Both the position numbers and the translations under genes were made by a program. Positions 21,986 to 33,070 of a DNA stretch of 64,000 nucleotides are shown here, in pieces (the first letter of the stretch is position 1; each line of letters starts with the position of its first letter). The notes below the pieces were generated by a model, which was given only the letters and a program-made list of their open reading frames with translations, had not been told where the DNA came from and did not search any database. Source of the stretch: Plicaturopsis crispa FD-325 SS-3 (Eukaryota; Basidiomycota; Agaricomycetes; Amylocorticiales; Amylocorticiaceae); the NCBI GenBank assembly GCA_000827205.1, contig KN832560.1:1288505-1352504 (forward strand), given 5' to 3'.

Positions 21986-23924
21986 TTGCGCGTGTGTACC
22001 GGACTCCAAGATTCGGTGTCGACTATTTCGCGTCGTCTGCTTGTTGTCGTCGAACGGACGTCGCACTGATCAGGATCAGCAGTGGTTCAGGAAAGCACAT
22101 GGCCGCGCTCGGGGACGCCGCATTATAGTAGTATGTCATATTCACTTCTCACTAGATCGCATCGCTGAAACGACTTGCTTGCATGCCTCTTCTCCACAGG
22201 GCACGGCGTGGCGACAACGGAGATGTGCAGGCCCAGTCTGCGTCTACAGCAAGCCAAGGCGGCGGAGGCGCGATACGTGATCGCGCAAGCAACACCGAAT
22301 TACGAACGTACAACGAAAACAGTTTAGCCGGAGATATTGGCATTGCATTTGCACTCGTCATGCCGCCGCTCGGAGCCGAAGGTGCTTCGATATCCAGGTA
22401 TATAAGGTGAGCATTTCAGTGTCTTGTCCTCCCTCCGCTTGCCATGCTGGATGCCGATGTACGGGCCTTCGTTGTTGATATTTTGCCTGCTGATGTTGGG
22501 CGTATCCTTCACAGCTCCATCGACGGGCCGGAGAAGAGGCTGACATCTACGGCGCGAGTAAAAACGTGCGCTCATATAGTTTCGGGTGCGCTCGCGGTCT
22601 GACTAGTTTGCAGACAGGGTCGAACCTTCCTTGATATGCTCCCTCAGCATACCGTCGATTACACAAGGGCACTGCACGGAGTTTCCCATATCGGCGGCTA
22701 CGATAGTCGCAGAAACGAGTAACTATGAAAATGACATGCGTCAGTGCATTGTGTTCAAGTCTTCGTTGAAAAACGCCTGATTCCCACTGATCACGCAGAT
22801 TGTTCTGTGGCCTCTTTAGGTGCTGTTGCACTCGCTAGAAGCACGACGCTGGCGTTGGCGAGCAACCTGCGGTTAGTCGTGTAGATTATGTGCGGGTGTC
22901 GATGGTGCTCATAAAAGTTCCCTCCAGTCGAGGCGCCGCACGGCTGGAGGCCGACGGCGTCATGGCGCCATGGCGCCATGCCTGGTGCCCAGGGACAAGC
23001 ACCCTCTTTCTTTGTGGAAAGAAGCACGGCGTCGTCTGCGTTGGGCGCTCCCCCTCAGCGGGCGGCGCACGCACGCGGGTCTTTGAGGGTTTCGGTATTG
23101 TCCTTAAATTGCGCGGGCGCTCGACGGCTTTTGCGGTGTTTGGGATGTGCCCTCGTTGTAGGTGGCAATTCTGTCGCCCGGGTGGTTTCGTTGTCCGGCG
23201 CGCGCACCGTGTCCTATTGCGGGAGAATACCTCGTGCTCGAGGAAGAGGTCAGAGGAATGATCGACGTCATCCGCTGTATGGCGCTCTCCTGCGAGACGC
23301 GAGACTCGGTGCCCTCTGCGAATTCACGCATGCGACGCGGCAGAAGGCGCAAAGTCTGTTGCGGCCCTCGCATGTTTGCGTTGTCCGGCGGCGACTGACT
23401 TGCCCGGTTTCAGGACGTTGTGGTCAAGAAGGCGGTCCCCGCACCGCGTGTCGCTGCTGGTCCGGTTTCGTGCGCAGCTTGAAACCTAGACCGCAAGGTG
23501 AGAAGCGCACCCACGACTGCGAGTACGTAGATGACAGATGTCTTCGCTGTGCAGAGCAGGCATGTAATCAGAAACGGAATGCAGTACACTTGTCTACGCA
23601 CATCTCCACAACGTTTATGCGAATGGATGTCTGACTTAAAATCAGAGTGGTCCAGGGGAACGATAATTGTATATTTGAGTTCACTACTACACGCAAAGTA
23701 TCTCAGACCGTTCGCCTTTTTGACCGCGCGAAGCCTGGCCGTAGATGAGATCGATGAGATGCGGTCCTTCGTCGAGTGCAAACACGTACGTGTCTCCATC
23801 CTTCAAATCAGTCAAATCCAACAGATGCGACGGTGTTCTTCAAAGAGTACAGGACAGAGGCACTCGAGAATGCATCGCGAGCCTCGCAATAGCATCCCCG
23901 TGGATCGCGTATCCTGCAGACGCG
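21986..23924. other. Long region without recognised genes
   Basis: About 1.9 kb. The longest open frame (22978-23634, +) is Arg/Cys/Gly-rich, has overlapping frames on both strands and looks like none of the families nearby, so I do not call it. A perfect 20-bp palindrome lies at 22961-22980. Nothing else stands out. Confidence 0.5.
22961..22980. repeat. 20-bp perfect palindrome
   Basis: CATGGCGCCATGGCGCCATG equals its own reverse complement. It may be chance in GC-rich DNA or a hairpin/cruciform site. No gene context. Confidence 0.9.
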
Positions 23925-24600
23925 CCTGCGAACAAGAACGAAAATTAGCAAAAATCATCGCAGCCCATCAAAATCTGCTCTGACCGGCGAACACGTCGGT
24001 CGCCCGCCTCGAAACCTTCCACGTAGGACGGCATAGGTATTTCCAATATAGACCCGGTACAGCTAAGTACCGCCAACAAGAATGAAAATTGTCTTGCGAC
24101 ACGAAAATCGCCGTCGCCCACGAAGATCGGCTCTGACCGAAAGACGCGCACGCCGTTCGCATCGATTCAACGCACGTAGCATGGAATAGGGATCCCTCAT
24201 GGAGGGCCGATGCATAGAAGCACCGCCGATTAAAAGTGAAAATCGCCTACTCCGCGAAAAATTCGTCACCGCCCGCCCCCATATATGCTCTGACCAGTGA
24301 CAGGCGAACGCATCCGCCGCCTGCCTCGAAACGTCGCACGCAGCACGGCGCGGGTATCCATGGAAGGCCAGTGCACACAACGGCCGCCGAAGAAAAATAA
24401 AAATTGCCGTAAAACACGAAAAATCATGGCCGCCCACGAAAATCTGCTCTGACCGGCCAACGCACCGACCGCTCGCTTTAAAATAAGAAACGAGGCATGG
24501 AATGGGTGTTCCCCATTGAGGACCGGTGCACAGAAGTACCGCCGACGACAAACGAAAATCGCTTCGAGACGCGAAAATCATCCTTCGGCCGCGAGAACAA
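23925..24600. repeat. Diverged 156-bp tandem repeat, four units plus a partial
   Basis: Units start at CTCTGACC near 23978, 24131, 24288 and 24447, giving periods of 153, 157 and 159 bp; the tail of an earlier unit is visible from about 23925. Shared blocks in order are CTCTGACCGG, GCCTCGAAACG, CATGGAATGGG-like, GAGGACCGGTGCACAGAAG-like, ACCGCCGA and GAAAAT-GCGACACGAAAATC-like. Units have diverged by many substitutions and small indels, so the array is old. It abuts the breakpoint of the duplicated kinase gene. No coding signal. Confidence 0.8.
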
Positions 24601-24766
24601 ACGCGCGCGACTAGACAAGAACGCACGGGGGGAGAGTGGCACCTACAACACAGAAGCGTTCCCCAGCGAAGGCGAGCGATCCCGCGAAGACTTGCCGTAA
24701 AATGGCGAAAACGCCGACAAGCACGACGCACGCCGTGCCTAGCGACGGTGCTCACCAGCATGGTCC

Positions 24767-26240
24767 TTCCACGCGCTCAGCATCCCGCTGCACGCCGTCG
24801 TGATCGTGTACGTCCTCGCCGAATGGCAGCCGCCGCGTCGCCATTCCGTAGAGCACAACGCCGCAGGCCCACGCATCGGTTTCGCGGCCGTCGTACGGCT
24901 GCCCAGGTATCACCAGCTCCGGCGCAGCATACGACTCGCTCCCACACCGAGTCGTAAGCGGTGCAGCCGGGTCGATGAACCGCGCAAACTCAAAGTCGGT
25001 GAGCTTGATTAGCGGGTACGGCGGCGGCGGGACGGGGTCGGAAGGTGCCGTCGTGAGCAAGATGTCTGTCGCTAATCGTCAGGTAGGGGTAATATAGCAG
25101 ACAAAGGGAGGGGACGCACTCTCGAGCTTGATGTCGCGGTGGACGAGCCCGACGCCGTGCATCCAGGCGACGGCCTTGCAGATCTCGCTCCACATGCGGC
25201 GAACCGTTTGCTCGCCGCGGTTCGCGTGCACAGCGTCGGCGTTGACGAGGTCGAAGAGCTCGCTGCCGGGCAGGTGCTCCGGGACAAGGACATGGTGCGT
25301 AGGCGATGTGAATGCAGCGAGGTGAGCGACAATCATTGGATGCGAAATGTACTGCAGACGAAAAAATCAGCACAGTGGAAAAAGGGCATCTTTAGATCAG
25401 GGACTCACCCGCAGCACCTCGCCGACCTCGCGCACGAAGCTGACGCGGGTGCGGTTGTCTGATCGCGAGGTCATCTTCACCGCTACTAACCGACCGTTAC
25501 CGCTTTCGGTGCGGACGACAACGCTCTCGCAGGGGACGTCGCCGTCACGCTCGTACACGTACACGCGCGTCCGACGCTCGCATTGCGCTCGAGGCCGGGA
25601 TTCCTCTCCTTGGTGACGGGCTGCGTCCCGTCGAGCGGCGTGACGGTCTTGCGGCGCATGCGTCTCGGGCGGGAGGGCAGCGCGTCGGCGGGCGCGAGCC
25701 AGACGGCGGAGAAGGTGCCCTGGCCGAGCACGCGGATGAGCTTCAATGTGAGTGGTGGATCCGGATCGGCGATGACGGTGCCTGGTCCCAGGACGAACGC
25801 AGGCTTCACATCAGGTGGACGCGGCGTGATCTCGGACTCGCTTGGGGGGACCGGAGGCGTCGATCGATGGGGGATATGGGCGAGGGTGTGCGGTCGAGAT
25901 CGGGGGCGACTTCGCCGTGGCGAAGAGACGTGTGTCGAGAGGGGAAGAGGCGTGAAAGGAGATGGGGTGGTGAGCGGGATCGAGAGGCCGGACGAGAGGG
26001 GTTGTATATACTTGGCGGCAGGGTGGGGCGGGTGTCGATAGGCGAGGGTATAGCGAAGAAATCGGTGTCCAGCGAGGGCATCTTTCGCGGAGGCGGGCTT
26101 GTCTCGTACGAGGACGAGAAGAATGCGTCCGTCTTGGAAGACGTAGGCGGGGAAGTCGGCGGGGATTCATTGAAAAAGGTGGATGCGAGCGACGAGCTGC
26201 TGTGATTACTCAGCTGTGAGCGTGCCGACGAGGAGGACAC
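24767..26240 (-). pseudogene. Second copy of the kinase gene, truncated and decayed
   Basis: This segment is highly similar to 9767-11235 on the same strand. It keeps the Ser/Pro-rich N terminus, the GQGTFSAVW loop, VAVKM, HRDIKLE and YAAPELV blocks and the same intron positions. It has lost the C-terminal tail, since similarity ends near 24780, and the first residues, since similarity ends near 26240, abutting DUF6699 copy 3. A one-base deletion relative to the intact gene near 25856 breaks the first exon, and there are small indels near 25550-25620. The activation-loop DFG reads DFE (LTDFEFARF), which would cripple magnesium binding. The DFG change and the decay are seen directly; loss of activity is inferred. 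Confidence 0.85.
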
Positions 26241-26252
26241 ACCATTTTTCCG

Positions 26253-27529
26253 TCAATTTGCGCCGATCGCTGTTTCATGAGAATGCAGCACGAACGCGGC
26301 TGGCATGTCGATGCCAAATCTCTGCACGATATACGCGTCATCTCGGGCCAGACCCCCAAAATATATGTTACGGGCTAGCCAATCGAGCCGCCTCATAGCG
26401 GGCGAATGTTTGAGCAAGGATGAGGCGGGTTCTCCGTGGGCATCTTTCCGGGTGCGATTGGCTCGGTACGCGACTGTGCAGGCCGTGATTTCGAGCGGTG
26501 AAAGGGCCTGAACCTCCCCCTCGAGGACGGGAATGTACAGGTCCGAGTAAATTTCATCAAGGACGTCGCCGCATGTGATGCCAATGCTGGCATCTTCTGG
26601 GTTGACCTGAATGACCCACGGGAGAGACCTACACACGATATAGATCTTGCGTGTTCGGGGAAATGTTGCAGGGGACCGCAGGTACTCCGACCAGGCCTTT
26701 GCAGACACTTCGTGGGAGCAGCGCGCATACGACGAGGGAAATACTATCTCCCAGTCGATGCGATTTTGCTGCTGCGCCTCACCAGAAGGCGGGCATAGGA
26801 GAGGATTCAAGTCCAGACTTGTATCGACATGGTGAAGGAGTATCGGTTTGAGAACTGGACCATCTACACGTTCATTCAGTGACAAGGTTCGCATGTTATA
26901 GTGAGTTAGAGGGACGAACGACCCGGTCCAGCTAACCAATGATCGACGATGGCATCCTTGAATGCATCCCGAGAGTGATCCGGCTGATGTGTCCAAGGCC
27001 GTAGTAGAGGTGAGCCGGATCGCCGAATAGGCAGTTTCGCGACAGGTCGGGTGGTCCTCCCTGAAGGAAGCAGCCGTTGCTCATGTGTGTAGTCGAAGAG
27101 GGACGCTGATCTCCCGCCGATGGGAGAAGCAGGACCTCGGACTGCGATGAGATATGTCTCGAAACCTTGTCGCCCTACATTAATCTCATGCCGAAATGGC
27201 CGCTTGTCATGCGTCATCAGGTCGTTTTCGTCTGTTGTGGCACTGGTAGAAACTACCGGCTCATTATCGTGCCTTCTTAGGTGGGATGGTCTGGGGAGAG
27301 GGACCGACTTTGTGATGCGCGCGTGAGGACCATAGTAATCTTCCCGTGACGTTTGCGGGCGCGCGAGCTTTTCGAACCGGGAGGTGATGTCCGAGATGGG
27401 GTCTGCTTGACGTTCAGGCTGCTCTCGCAAATGCCGTGCGGGGTCTGGGATAGTAGTGCGAAGGATGGATGGGCCCGGCTCCGCTTGTCGATGATTTGGC
27501 CGAGACGAGCTAGAGGCGAGGGTACTCAT
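26253..27529 (-). CDS. DUF6699 family protein, copy 3
   Basis: Exons 26923-27529 and 26253-26863, with a 59-bp intron, give 405 residues. N terminus: SRPNHRQAEPGPSILR, then FEKLARPQTSREDYYGP (the Gly of GRPR is Ala here). The linker ends HQPDHSRDAFKDAIVDHWLAG. DUF6699 domain: LDLNPLL, NRIDWEIVFPSSYARCS, SPATFPRTRKIYIVCRSLPW, GITCGDVLDEIYSDL, PAMRRLDWLARNIYFGGLARDDAY, and a final LHSHE. Its 3' end lies about 13 bp from the edge of the kinase pseudogene, so the duplication that brought in the kinase ended at or just past this stop codon. Function unknown; the gene looks intact. Confidence 0.82.
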
Positions 27530-28377
27530 GGTCAGAATAGGTTTTCGATGATAGCAATGGCAATGGATTGCTGGGCTGATGCGTATCAACGACGTGATAT
27601 GCCAAGGTTGATTGTGGGCTGTCAAAAGGCATTCTGAACATAGGTCTTCCTTGAGGATCCTAGATTTAAACATACGTACGTGTTGCAGAAATTGACCGAC
27701 GTGATATCGAACCCTGTGCATATATGTGCCAGAACGTGACGGAATGCTGTTTGACGAATGCGAGGGTTTGAAGCAGGGCGTTGGATGAAAGGTCGGCTGC
27801 ATATGACTTTTAACCGTTGGGTGACTACAAAAGGCGCGATAGGCACAAAAGGCTTGCCTGGATGTTCCGGAAGGACGTGAGAGGGACGGAAGCATAATAA
27901 TAGTATAGATGCAAAGTAATCCAGACAATAGCAGTGAGTAGCGTATGCGAATTGGAGTCGACCCAAAGCAGTCGGTAACAAATAACCTTGCACAATAAGC
28001 GGCAGCCGAAAAATCGTCAGTCTGCCTTATGCCATAATGAGGAGATGTTCACGAGTGCTTACCTAGAGCACAATATCGGTACTGAGACGACAGTTTCGAC
28101 AGCCTCAAGGAATGTGTAGCCAGGACAGTGTCGCACTGTGAGCGTCAATCAAGCGTCAATTGATCGGACCGCGAAATCACAATTGGGACTCGGACCCTTT
28201 TGCAAAGTGCATATTAGCCTGATGACGGACTGTCTATATGAAACAAAACTGAACAACAAGTACCAGCTAGAATTGCTATGCCAGACATCAAAACGCGCGA
28301 CAGCTTTGTCTTCTGGCCCAGGACAGCGCGCAGTGAGAAGTGACAAAAGCTGGGGGTACACATCGAGGACGTACCGC
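27530..28377 (-). promoter_or_regulatory. Leader region of DUF6699 copy 3
   Basis: This is the spacer between the copy 3 start and the copy 4 stop. It contains the shared leader: the block CAATTGATCGGACCGCGAAA at 28158 onwards, CTAGGTAAGCACTC-type donor context on the coding strand, and the CAGGCAAGCCTTTTGTG version of the second donor-like site around 27843-27860. It has diverged more than the leaders of copies 2, 4 and 5. No separate gene called. Confidence 0.4.
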
Positions 28378-29679
28378 TTATGCTGCCTTGATTGCGGTGT
28401 CTTGTGAGTGCAAGACAAAGGCCCCAGGCATAGCGACACTAAATCTCTCTGCGATATATGCGTCGTCACGACTAAGTCCGCCGAAGAAAGTTTTGTGCGA
28501 GAGCCAATCTAGTCTCCTCATGGCAGCCGAATGTCTCATCAATGAGACGGTAGGCTCTCCATGCTCATCTCGCCTTGTCCGATTGTGGTGATACGCTGCA
28601 TCAAAAGCGTTCAAGTCGGATGGAGGCAGCACTCGAATTTCCTCACGGACCACCCTCACATATAGATACGAGTAGATTTCATCAAGAACGTCGCCACACG
28701 TTATGCCCACGTTGAAATCCTCGGGATTGATGTGGATGATCCAGGGGAATGATCGTGATACGATGAATATTTTGCGTAGTCGAGGAAAGGTGGCGGGAGA
28801 GTGAAGGTGTTCGGACCAAGTCTTCTCAGACACAGTGTGTGAGCAGCGCGCGTAGGATGAAGGAAACAGCATTTCCCAGTTGACGCGATGTGAGAATGTT
28901 TTATCTAATAGAGGTGGGCAGAGCAGGGGGTTCAGTTCTGGACATGCGTCCACATGCGGGAGCAGTAATGTTGGAAGGACTGGTCCATCTGCCAGACGAA
29001 GTCTCAATCGATCATGCCCCGTGCAGAAACAGAAACAGAACATACAATTACTCCCGGTGAGCCAATGATTGACAACGACGTCTCTAAATAGATCGCGAGA
29101 GTGGTCTGGTTGATCCTGCCGTGGGCGTCTCAGTGGTGTGACAGATCGGCGACGCGGCCTACGGGAGGCGGGCGGTGGTTTCTTCTCTGAAGGAAAGGTT
29201 GCTGCCTTCCTATACACAACGTATTCGGGGAGGACCCCAGACGCCTTCGAGTTTGAAGCAACCAGTTCTCTGTTTATAAGTGAATTAGGATAAGGTCCCA
29301 CCAAACCTGGACCAAAAACGGGTACGAATTGTTGCTGGTAGAGGAACGGCAGCGTGTCCTGCGCAATTGCATCGATGCGACGACCTGCTACATCGCGTTG
29401 GCTCGTCAACAGACCGTTGTGTCGTACTAGGTCGGGGATGCCACCTGGCTGTGAGGGCCTAGCGAGATGGTCGTGGTGCTCCGAGCGAGCCCCGGGCCCA
29501 TAACAGTCCTCCAGTGACATCTGTGGGCGTCCAAGCTTTTCAAAGCGAGCATTGACCTCTACGAGGGCGTCCTCTTTCTCATTCGAAGCATCTCGCGGAC
29601 TCAATGGAGAGTTCGTGCGTACCGAGCGAAGGATTGTGGGGTCTGGCTCTGCTCGGGGGCTGGTGGGAGCGGTGCTCAT
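28378..29679 (-). CDS. DUF6699 family protein, copy 4
   Basis: Exons 29052-29679 and 28378-28988 give 412 residues; the 63-bp intron is a multiple of three without a stop, so intron retention would stay in frame. N terminus: SPRAEPDPTILRSVRTNSPL, then FEKLGRPQMSLEDCYGPG (the motif's first Tyr is Cys here). A linker with QQQFVPVFGPGL and a basic block PRRRSVTPLRRPRQDQPDHS precede DLFRDVVVNHWLTG. DUF6699 domain: PELNPLL, HRVNWEMLFPSSYARCS, SPATFPRLRKIFIVSRSFPW, GITCGDVLDEIYSYL, AAMRRLDWLSHKTFFGGLSR, LHSQD. Most similar to copy 6 at 50.4 kb (same QQFVPVFGPGL linker), although that copy lies on the other strand 21 kb away. Confidence 0.83.
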   Translation of the reverse strand: MSTAPTSPRAEPDPTILRSVRTNSPLSPRDASNEKEDALVEVNARFEKLGRPQMSLEDCYGPGARSEHHDHLARPSQPGGIPDLVRHNGLLTSQRDVAGRRIDAIAQDTLPFLYQQQFVPVFGPGLVGPYPNSLINRELVASNSKASGVLPEYVVYRKAATFPSEKKPPPASRRPRRRSVTPLRRPRQDQPDHSRDLFRDVVVNHWLTGSNCMFCFCFCTGHDRLRLRLADGPVLPTLLLPHVDACPELNPLLCPPLLDKTFSHRVNWEMLFPSSYARCSHTVSEKTWSEHLHSPATFPRLRKIFIVSRSFPWIIHINPEDFNVGITCGDVLDEIYSYLYVRVVREEIRVLPPSDLNAFDAAYHHNRTRRDEHGEPTVSLMRHSAAMRRLDWLSHKTFFGGLSRDDAYIAERFSVAMPGAFVLHSQDTAIKAA

Positions 29680-30754
29680 CGCGGAAGTTGTAAGTCCACT
29701 GTCGGGGCTAGAAAATGACGAATGTGTCGAGTGAGGCCCAGCCGATGATGGCTGCGAGATGCATCTTAGTGTCAACGAAGTATGGCTAGTAAGTTGGAAC
29801 GCACATGCGCAGCAACGCGATATCCGGGATAGCACAAAGAATGCAGCTATGTATTCCAGAGATATTCGATGTTAGCAAGATATTTCTGAGGGTTCGAGCG
29901 ATGAGGGGGATTGCAGATGGTATTGAATGGGAAGATTTGAATGACTGCTCAGCGTTATTGCTCAGTATTTGATGCCGGCGACTGCGATCGTAAAGACAAA
30001 AGACTTGCCTGGGAGCTTGAGAAGATGCTACAGAGATAAATGGAGTGCGAATTCGAGAGCAGTCGCAACAATAGCACTGAGCAGAACGATGCATGCTAGT
30101 CATTCAAAGCAAGTCCGCGACAACTACACCTGTAGCAGCGACTTCAGCTAACATGATTATAATTATTCTTCCACTTTTGTATCGTGGGCACCGGATACTC
30201 ACATAGTCCTAGAGAAGATGCTGAGGCAAGTCCTAGTGTCGACCATGACATCGATAGAACGAGAGCAAGTAACAGCAGTGCCGCCGCACGGTGAGCGTCA
30301 GTTGATCGGACCGCGAAATCACAATTGCGACTCGGATCCTTTGGCATGCCGTGCCTCAGAGGCTCTTCTTCATCCTGACTTCGTCAGCTAGGTAACAAGC
30401 ATACTGAAGCTTGAAAGACATTCGCGACCAATCTGATATGCTCATGGTTCGTACACGTCTCGACTGTCTTTACCGAGCCCAGGACAGGCATCAAAGTTCA
30501 AACCCGTTGATATTTTGCATCGTTCACGCGTTCAGCTCGAGGAGACTCGTTTGAACATACTTAGCATTGCGAGTAACAGCGCTACTGTCGACTGTGTATT
30601 GCAACTAGCAGGCACGCAATGAGACCAACAGTGGCGAGCGATCATGCAAGTATGGTAGCGGATTGGCACTCGACGGCAGTCGCATAGGCATTGCACATCC
30701 TTGAGATGAGATTATCAGTATTGCGGAAAGACGATGCCGATGTTGACGCACCAC
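29680..30754 (-). promoter_or_regulatory. Leader region of DUF6699 copy 4
   Basis: About 1.1 kb. The conserved leader spans roughly 29940-30330 with the GATCGGACCGCGAAATCAC block at about 30304 and the CAGGCAAGTCTTTTGTC site near 30000. From 30440 on the sequence is the left edge of the second copy of the segmental duplication (matching 17100 onwards). No independent gene recognised; a short hydrophobic frame at 30144-30347 (LLLLALVLSMSW) is part of the leader. Confidence 0.45.
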
Positions 30755-32061
30755 TCAAGACCCCTCGAACGGCAGCTCTTGAGAGTGCAAGATAAACGTC
30801 GCAGGTAGGTCGGTGCCAAATCTATGTGCGACGTACGCATTATCACGGCTTAGCCCTCCAAAAAAGGTCTTACGAGCAAGCCAATCGACTCTCCTCATAG
30901 TAGCTGAGCGGTGCAATAAAGAGGCAGCCGGCTCTCCGTGCGCGTCTTTCCTCGAGCGATTGCGCACGTATGCTGCATGGAATGCCTCCAGATCGGTCGA
31001 GGGGAGGTCCCGAATATCTTTTTCGCGCACAGAGAGATATAAATACGTGTAGATTGCATCGAGGACATCGCCACAGGTCACGCCGATGTCGACGTTTCCG
31101 GGGCTGACATTGATGAACCACGGAAAAGATTTCGATATGACGAAGATTTTGCGCAAGCGCGGAGATGTAGCAGGAGCACGAAGGTATTCGGACCAAGTCT
31201 TGTCAGACACTTTGTGCGAGCACCGGGCGTATGACGGGCGGAACACTATCTCCCATTGAACGCAGTGTTGCTGCTGAGACGACGAAGGCGGGATAAGCAG
31301 AGGGTTTAACTCTAGGCAAGCCTCAATGTGGGGTAGCATCATGGGCTGCAAAACTGGGCCACCTGGGAAAGGTAGTGTCAGTTGGATCGTGCCGCTAGCA
31401 GAATTGAAAATATAAACGAACAACCATTGCTAGCTAGCCAGAGACCGGCAACAGCATCCGTGAACACGTCGCGAGAGAAATCCGGCTGATTGCGCTGAGG
31501 TCGTCTGAGAGGTGGAACGGATTGTTGATGGGGTCGAGGGACAGAACGCGAGAGGGTCCGCTCCGAAGAGAATGCTACTGCCTTCTTATGTGCGACGTTC
31601 TCGGGGCGGACAGCAGGGGGCATCGGAGCAAAAGCAATAGGGCCTCCCTTGGTAAGAGATGGAGGAGGAGGGCCTGCTGAAGTCAGGCCGGACAAGGGCA
31701 CGATTTCTTCTTGATATACGGACGGCCTTTTGTTTCGTTCGTCCGCGTCGCTGCGACGAGCCGCCACGTCGCGTTGGCTATTCAAAAGTCTGGCATGTCT
31801 CACGGAGTCGTCGGAGAGTCCCGCGGGCTGGGCATAGTCGGAGCTGTCCGTGCATACCCCAGGCCCATAATAATCCTCCCGTGACATGCGCGGGCGTCCG
31901 AGTTTTTCGAAGCGAGCATTGAGATCTGCAAGGGGGTCATCTCCCTTTTCCGGAGCATCTCGTGGACGTAGAGGAGAATTCGTGCGTGCCAGGCGGAGGA
32001 TCGAAGGGCCTGGCTCTGCTTTTCTATGATTCGGCTGGAGACTGACGGCTGCGCTGCTCAT
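30755..32061 (-). CDS. DUF6699 family protein, copy 5
   Basis: Exons 31425-32061 and 30755-31362 (62-bp intron) give 414 residues, the same length as copy 2. N terminus: LQPNHRKAEPGPSILRLART, then FEKLGRPRMSREDYYGPGV. Linker: KRPSVYQEEIVPLSGL and KKAVAFSSERTLSR, ending PQRNQPDFSRDVFTDAVAGLWLASN. DUF6699 domain: LELNPLL, HCVQWEIVFRPSYARCS, APATSPRLRKIFVISKSFPW, GVTCGDVLDAIYTYL, ATMRRVDWLARKTFFGGLSRDNAY, LHSQE. Both domains align over their length with copy 2, and the flanks do too, so the pair arose by segmental duplication. Two adjacent ATGs (32061, 32064) could serve as start. Confidence 0.83.
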
Positions 32062-32820
32062 CATAAAGGTTGTGAATTTGACAGCGACTTTTGAGGCCGT
32101 GAACCGATTGGGTACGTTTGTTGAAGGCGCAGTCGAATGCCAGCTGTCAAACACGTTTTAACCGATGCAGTGTGTCAGGATATGGGTCGGAACGTACCTA
32201 TACAGCGGCAAGGTAGCGGGCTAATGGATTCTGGATAGATAGAGACGACAGCACGATGCTTGAGAGGCTCGAGCTATCTGGGGGCTCTGAAGGAGAAGGT
32301 GTCTAGGTCTGTTCGACATTATGGATCAGTATTTCATATCGGCGCCTGCGAACGGTAATACAAAAGACTTGCCTGAGAGCTTTGGAAGATATGGCAGAGA
32401 TAATAGGAGTGTGAATAGGATCAATCACAACAATAGCACTGAGCAGAACGATGTATGCTGATTCAGAGCGAGTCTGTAGACTCTGTACTAACAAATGCAC
32501 CTGCAATATCAGCGACTTCAAACAAAATCATCAGCCTTCCTACCATAAGTACCGGGAACTCACCCGATCCCGGACAAAGTTCAAGGAAAGCCTAGCGTCG
32601 ACCATGATATCGATAGACCAGAGCAAGTATAAGTAGCAGCAGTACTTGTCGTCGCAGTGCAGAGTAAGCGTCAGTGTGGATCGGACCGCGAAATCAGACG
32701 CGGATCCTTTCTTTCGCACTGTATGTCACAGTGTCCTTCTTCATCTTGACTTCATCTGCTATGTTCTGTCTGGACTTAGGATGCATACTCTACCTATATA
32801 GACTATGCGGGCTCGGGTGG
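32062..32820 (-). promoter_or_regulatory. Leader region of DUF6699 copy 5
   Basis: The shared leader runs about 32300-32700: the CAGGCAAGTCTTTTGTA site near 32368, a hydrophobic-coding-like block at 32400-32520, a GTGAGT donor-like site near 32560, and a shortened form of the GATCGGACCGCGAAATCA block at 32679-32696. Beyond this lies duplicated intergenic DNA. Confidence 0.45.
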
Positions 32821-32887
32821 GACCGTACATCCGTTCATCGACTATTCTACGCTAGCCAGAACCAGGTATCATAGTACGGGACTTCTA

Positions 32888-33070
32888 TGTCGGAAATTTC
32901 CGGACCGGATTATAATGCATTATAATTTAAGCGTCCGATTCAAACCCCGTTAGAACGCGTTATAATCCCGTTACAATCCCATTAGAACGCCATTAGAACC
33001 GGATTACAATGCATTGTAATGGGATTATAATCGGACTCTTAAATTTGAACGGACTCCGAAATTTCCGACA
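32888..33070. mobile_element. Tc1/mariner-like MITE with TA duplication
   Basis: A 183-bp insertion that the paralogous segment near 20740 lacks. It begins TGTCGGAAATTTCCGG and ends, as reverse complement, TGTCGGAAATTTCGGAG, and is flanked by TA on both sides (32886-32887, 33071-33072). The inside consists of AT-rich near-repeats such as GGATTATAATGCATTATAAT and CATTACAATGCATTGTAATG-like stretches, able to fold back. No coding capacity. TA target duplications and short inverted ends are typical of Tc1/mariner-derived MITEs. It inserted after the segmental duplication, or was already polymorphic at that time. Confidence 0.85.

Noticed and set aside
21700-22000. Possible new small gene on the plus strand (21707-21970)
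   Set aside because: The minus strand is clearly a cerato-platanin fragment; the plus frame is its shadow.
22978-23634. Open frame of 218 codons on the plus strand
   Set aside because: Cys/Arg-rich with no family resemblance, overlapping frames on both strands, no splice structure and no paralogue in the window.
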